DNA from: Undaria pinnatifida
Lineage: Eukaryota; Sar; Phaeophyceae; Laminariales; Alariaceae
Reading direction: 5' to 3'
Assembly (NCBI GenBank): GCA_012845835.1
Contig: JABAKD010000025.1
Span: 31,316,314-31,380,313 of the forward strand
Length of the DNA stretch: 64,000 nucleotides
Shown here: piece after piece, positions 60,264-64,000 of the stretch
Layout of the letters: the number at the start of each line of letters is the position of its first letter
Numbering within the stretch: position 1 is the stretch's first letter
Translations under genes and position numbers: made by a program
Notes under the pieces: generated by a model
The model's database searches: none
What the model saw: only the letters and a program-made list of their open reading frames with translations
Told to the model about the DNA's origin: nothing

Positions 60264-62237
60264 CTGTTCTTTGAGATGAGCATTTTCCTCGCTGCTACTT
60301 CGTGTAATGTTAACACTGGCATGTTCTCAACCACATCAACTTATTACGTTGGCATCAAGTACGTTGTTGTTTTTGTATTGTTACCGAGACAACAGCTTGT
60401 TGATGATGCCCACACTAGCATATATATAAGAGTAATAAATCTTCAAATTGTAATAATACACACAACGGTATGAGGAGGCGGCCGGAGTATAACGAATGTC
60501 GCAAATATGTGAGTCGACCCTAACTTTCATCGAACTCAGGTCTGGTGTCTTTATTTGTCTTTTTAATGCGGTCACCGCATCCGTGCGAACCTGAGCATTT
60601 CCCCCGACCTGCCGGTTCATCGACCTTGACATGTTTGCGTATGTAAACACCCCCCACACACATGGTACACCATAGCACGGGACGTCCGTCTCGGAGTTTA
60701 TGCGGCCGACCTCTCTCGATCTATTGTTTGTTTGCTTTGCTGACGCAGGTTGTGGTCCGAGGAAATATCCCATGTGGCTCGTGGAGGATCAGCGAAAAAC
60801 CCGGCCGGTCGTCCCCTGATCAGCTCTTTTTTGGAGGCGATTGATGGCGTGGGATGAACGCTTGGTTCCGCGGGTCCTACGAATAACTCGAACGGATGTC
60901 GAACCTTGATATTTGAAGGAGCAACAAGGCTTGACATCGCCGACACGGCCAGCGTTTTGGAAGAGAACGGAACGTTCGAAGTAGCCATCCCGCACGAGGT
61001 GGGACACGCCATCGGTGTGGGGTGAGTAAGACGAGGATTCGAATATGCAAGACGTAGTGAGTATCATCATCAGTCAAAAACGTACATACGCATAATTTGT
61101 TATCGCTTGTGTGGATTCATCCTGCCTTCATCCATAGAGCCCTTTGGGGCGATGAATTAGGCGAGTGCACGACGATTCGCGAAATATAAGAACCTGCGTG
61201 GACGTGCCCTGCCGTGCTGAGTGTCCACGCAGACATTGGCGGTTCGGATGCCGACGTCGTCGAGTGTCGAGTTGGACGGGGGCAGCGGTAAGCTAACGAA
61301 TATGCACACAAACTACCACCTGTTGGTCCCTGCTTTGCAGGCGCTACGAGTAACTACCGCGTTAATATGTAGCCTTACCAATTGTCTATGGCTGTTGAAC
61401 GATGTACACGGCCATGGTACTACCGTTTTGGTTGTTACTCCACGCCATACAAACAATACGGAGTTCAATTTCAACGAGGAACACAGTCCCGTGGCCGCAA
61501 TGAAACTTTAAGTAGACCACCATCCGTACGATCAGTCGCGGAACCTTGAAAAGCGAGCTCGAGACCTGAATCAACAACAAAATTAGATGACGCATTATCT
61601 ATGACGAATGACCGGCCCAATGGGCTGGGCATCTTACCACAAACTTTGCAAAGATCAGGTCGTGTCGCATGATGTTGGAGGTCTCTTTGGAGACGTCCAA
61701 AGGTAACCTCCCCCGCCCCTAGATTTGACTAGACAAATCACCGGATAGGGAAGCTGCCCCCGGCTGTATGTCCTGACATACGCTGCATCAACTCACTCTG
61801 AGGTCGTCGTTCGACAGAGAGTTAAAAACAATAAATTTTGTGAAGATATTTGTTCTCCTATCGGTCCCATCCATTTACGTGTCGAGCAGTCATGAAACGT
61901 GCGTTAAAAAAAAACATTGTTTTTGTTGGGTGAAGCTATCGTTAAAAATTATGTGATCACTTTCGAGGAACGTGTCCCCGCCCTTGAGATTGAGGAACGC
62001 TTTTACCCAAAGGCACTACCACTGTCGCAACGATGCCCAACCAAGTTATCTTTTCATAAAGAGGAAAGCAACATAACTTGTCTCACATCCGACGCTTTGT
62101 CGAGCAAAATGATCACCCCGCAAACATCGAACCCGGCTGCTGTGTCGTCTCTCTGTTTCTCCACCCCAGGAACGGCCCGCGCCCCCTTGGATGAAGATAT
62201 ATTCAAAGCTTTACTGCTGAACTGATTCGTCGACAAC

Positions 62238-63329
62238 GTATACGGTGTTCTTGCTGAACTGCTCAGTTACGTTTCACTGTTCGGTTTTGCCACTTGTGAA
62301 TAGCCTGTGGACATAATGGTTGTGTTGAGGCTCTGTCTTCTATGCGGAGAGATGCAGAGGTGGCACCGAAGTGTCTGTCAATATCACTTGTGATAAGAAA
62401 TAATGGGGATAGTTTGGAAAGGGCGCTTGAGGGTAAAGAGAGAAGAAAAAGTACGAGCGTTGACTTAAGTTCGTACGACCCATAGTTCCATTTTTTCAAA
62501 TACGTAATTGGCGAGCCGTTGTAACCTTATAGTTGAAAAAAAACTGCTGCACTAAGAAATATTCTCTACTTAAGTATCAATTTTCAGCTGTACCAACATT
62601 TCCAGAGCCTGTCCCCGATTGTAGACAGGAGTGCCGTTTGGGTAGCTGTTTTTGGAGCTCATTTGTGTAGAAGGTATATGAAGGCTGAGGAAGCACTTGG
62701 ACAGAGACGGGGAGAAAAGTTTGATGCGGTGTGTCCGCCGGCGTTGTTCTTCCCCGATCCATTGCAGTCTTGCAGCTGAATTATAATAGGCCAATCTGTT
62801 GTCATTACATTGCCTATTTGGTTGCGCGTAACGCGCTTCTCCGTCCTCGGTTCATCGCGGTTTGTCGGTGATTGAAATGTCGGATAGCACACGGTAGAAT
62901 CAGGTCGTACACCGTACACGGCAGAATCAAAAACAAGCATAGGTCTTTCCCACTTATGAAACGCCGCAACCTTGTATCGAACTCCATGAAGCAATTATGT
63001 TTTCGATCATAGAGGTTGCCTGTGAAAATTTACATGGCAGTCGCGATGGTCAAAGGCGGCCTCGCGAGCCGGAGCTGTAGTTGCGACTTCAAAGTGTTGG
63101 AGGTTAGAAGGAGTTCTCCGTGCTGAAGTCGTTGATCACCGAGCAGAGGTCGCTGGAGATTTCCGTTCTTCCGCTCGTTGTGAAGCCATGAGTTGCGCGT
63201 AGGTGTTGGGCACCAAAATAGATACCGGATGGTTTGTTTTGCGCATTCTGACAACCCTGGTGTACTGCGAAACATATATCGAACTGCGTTTTCGGAGATC
63301 CTTGACGTTTTATGGCCAGCTGACGCGCA
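62238..63329. other. Stretch after copy 3 without a recognisable gene
   Basis: The last three exons expected for the metalloprotease family were looked for and not found here. Minus-strand reading at 63000-63300 may belong to the decayed copia-type element next to it, but I cannot confirm this. Confidence 0.4.
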
Positions 63330-63700
63330 CCTACTTAAATCGTTGACGGGTCTGCTGTTGATAAAGCGGTAGGCGGCTCGTCGATGAAGGAGGATGCTTT
63401 TACGCTGCTGTGATGGTCGGTATATGTTGCTATGTAGGCGTATCCTCCGTTCGCCTTGGGCGTCACAGGTCCTAGCAGGTGAGTACTCACCAGCTTTGAA
63501 CGTTCGCTGGAAGGGTCAGGCCACGAATTTTTAGGATATTTCTGTTGAGTACTCTCGTTGATTCTGTTTGTTTCACACGCCGATAAAGTGTAAAAAACTT
63601 CACCCCACACTCTTCAATTTTTTTTCACTTTATTCATCACCTGCCCATTGGGATGACCCAACCTATTGTACCAGATATTTGTTGGAACGATTTAGTCAGG
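63330..63700 (-). pseudogene. Decayed Ty1/copia-type integrase fragment
   Basis: On the minus strand the reading WYNRLGHPNGQVM matches the GAG-pre-integrase signature of copia pol, followed by a stop and then TLSACETN and the integrase-like LVSTHLLGPVTPKANGGYAY and YTDHHS. The second Cys of the zinc-binding pair is Asn, the catalytic Asp expected in ST-D-LLGP is His, and a TGA interrupts the frame. So this is a dead remnant of an LTR retrotransposon. No LTRs or RT are visible; more may lie to the left, or upstream past the window's right end. Confidence 0.7.
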
Positions 63701-64000
63701 GAAGTCGCTTGATGAGTCGTCGAAGCATGAACAGCGAGGACGGTTTCCGGTTTAAAGCTTTCGACTGAAATGGTCGGAAACGCTGTCTTAGGTGTTCGTC
63801 TGGTAGCACCAGTGGTGAGGTCGAGAATATGTAGAGAAGAGCAGTGGCTGTCTTTGCGTAGGGGTACAGTGAGTGCACCCATGTCCAGATAAAAATGCGT
63901 GGCGATGATCATAGTGACCCCTCTCGTGGCAGCTGATCTCCCCAACCTAGGTGCCTGCCTAGCCCTGGTGCTACCGTGACAGGAAGCTGCACAGAGGGCC
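63701..64000. other. Window edge without a recognisable gene
   Basis: It may continue the decayed copia-type element upstream (minus strand), but frames here show no clear motif. Confidence 0.35.

Larger units (their letters stand above)
49811..62237 (+). pseudogene. EGF-leishmanolysin-like metalloprotease, copy 3 (decayed, split by a retroelement)
   Basis: Five family exons can be placed: EGF 49811-49930, 50162-50234, protease 60749-61021, 61138-61287 and 62170-62237. Damage seen: a TGA in the EGF exon (one Cys codon), donor GTGAGC changed to ATGAGC after it, a 12-bp deletion in exon 2, TGA after DGVG in exon 3, TAA and a 7-bp insertion in exon 4, and a TGA in exon 5. The HEVGHAIGVG site survives, but the distal zinc His is Pro and the Met-turn Met is Leu, so no active enzyme could result. 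The intron between exons 2 and 3 carries a 9.2-kb tyrosine-recombinase retroelement. Signal peptide, linker and last three exons were not found. Confidence 0.88.

Overview
This is eukaryotic nuclear DNA: gene-poor and repeat-rich, with long GT-AG introns. The few real genes are split into many short exons. Multi-exon secreted proteins with Pro/Thr linkers, an EGF module and a leishmanolysin-like metalloprotease, next to a tyrosine-recombinase retroelement, would fit a protist or alga. A stramenopile such as a brown alga or diatom is my best guess, but that is inference and nothing here proves it. No tRNA, rRNA, CRISPR or bacterial operon was seen.

The backbone is one gene family present three times plus a stray exon. 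Copy 1 (+, 14-5263) lacks its 5' end at the window edge but is otherwise open. Copy 2 (-, 28680-22933) can be assembled completely from 11 exons into a 580-residue secreted protein: signal peptide, Cys-rich N-domain, two Pro/Thr linkers, EGF, and a zinc protease with HEMGH motif, distal His and Met-turn. Copy 3 (+, 49811-62237) is a dead pseudogene with stops, a frameshift, a lost splice donor and lost catalytic residues. A lone copy of exon 6 lies at 21228-21298. Exon sizes and phases agree closely between copies.

Copy 3 is split by a 9,246-bp tyrosine-recombinase retroelement (51018-60263). It carries a gag-like CCCH protein, reverse transcriptase plus RNase H, and a tyrosine recombinase. 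Its ends form the split direct repeat A1 ... B1-A2-B2 typical of PAT/Ngaro-like members of the DIRS order. Gag and the start of pol are separated by a single TAG, and each later module is -1 relative to the one before. About 3.4 kb of tandem repeats lie between A1 and gag.

A second mobile element, about 1.54 kb with 40-bp terminal inverted repeats, a 7-bp target duplication and an acidic ORF, lies at 47360-48901. A decayed Ty1/copia-type integrase fragment lies near the right edge on the minus strand.

The rest is mostly non-coding: an octamer TAGACTAC array (10.75-11.16 kb), a nearly 5-kb degenerate array built on CCCATGGG every 10-11 bp (14.3-19.15 kb), a ~330-bp tandem repeat (19.25-20.5 kb), poly-C and duplicated segments (42.5-43.7 kb), and scattered palindromes centred on ACTCGCGCGAGT. 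Large stretches (5.3-10.7, 11.2-14.3, 28.7-42.5, 43.7-47.3 kb) hold no gene I can recognise.
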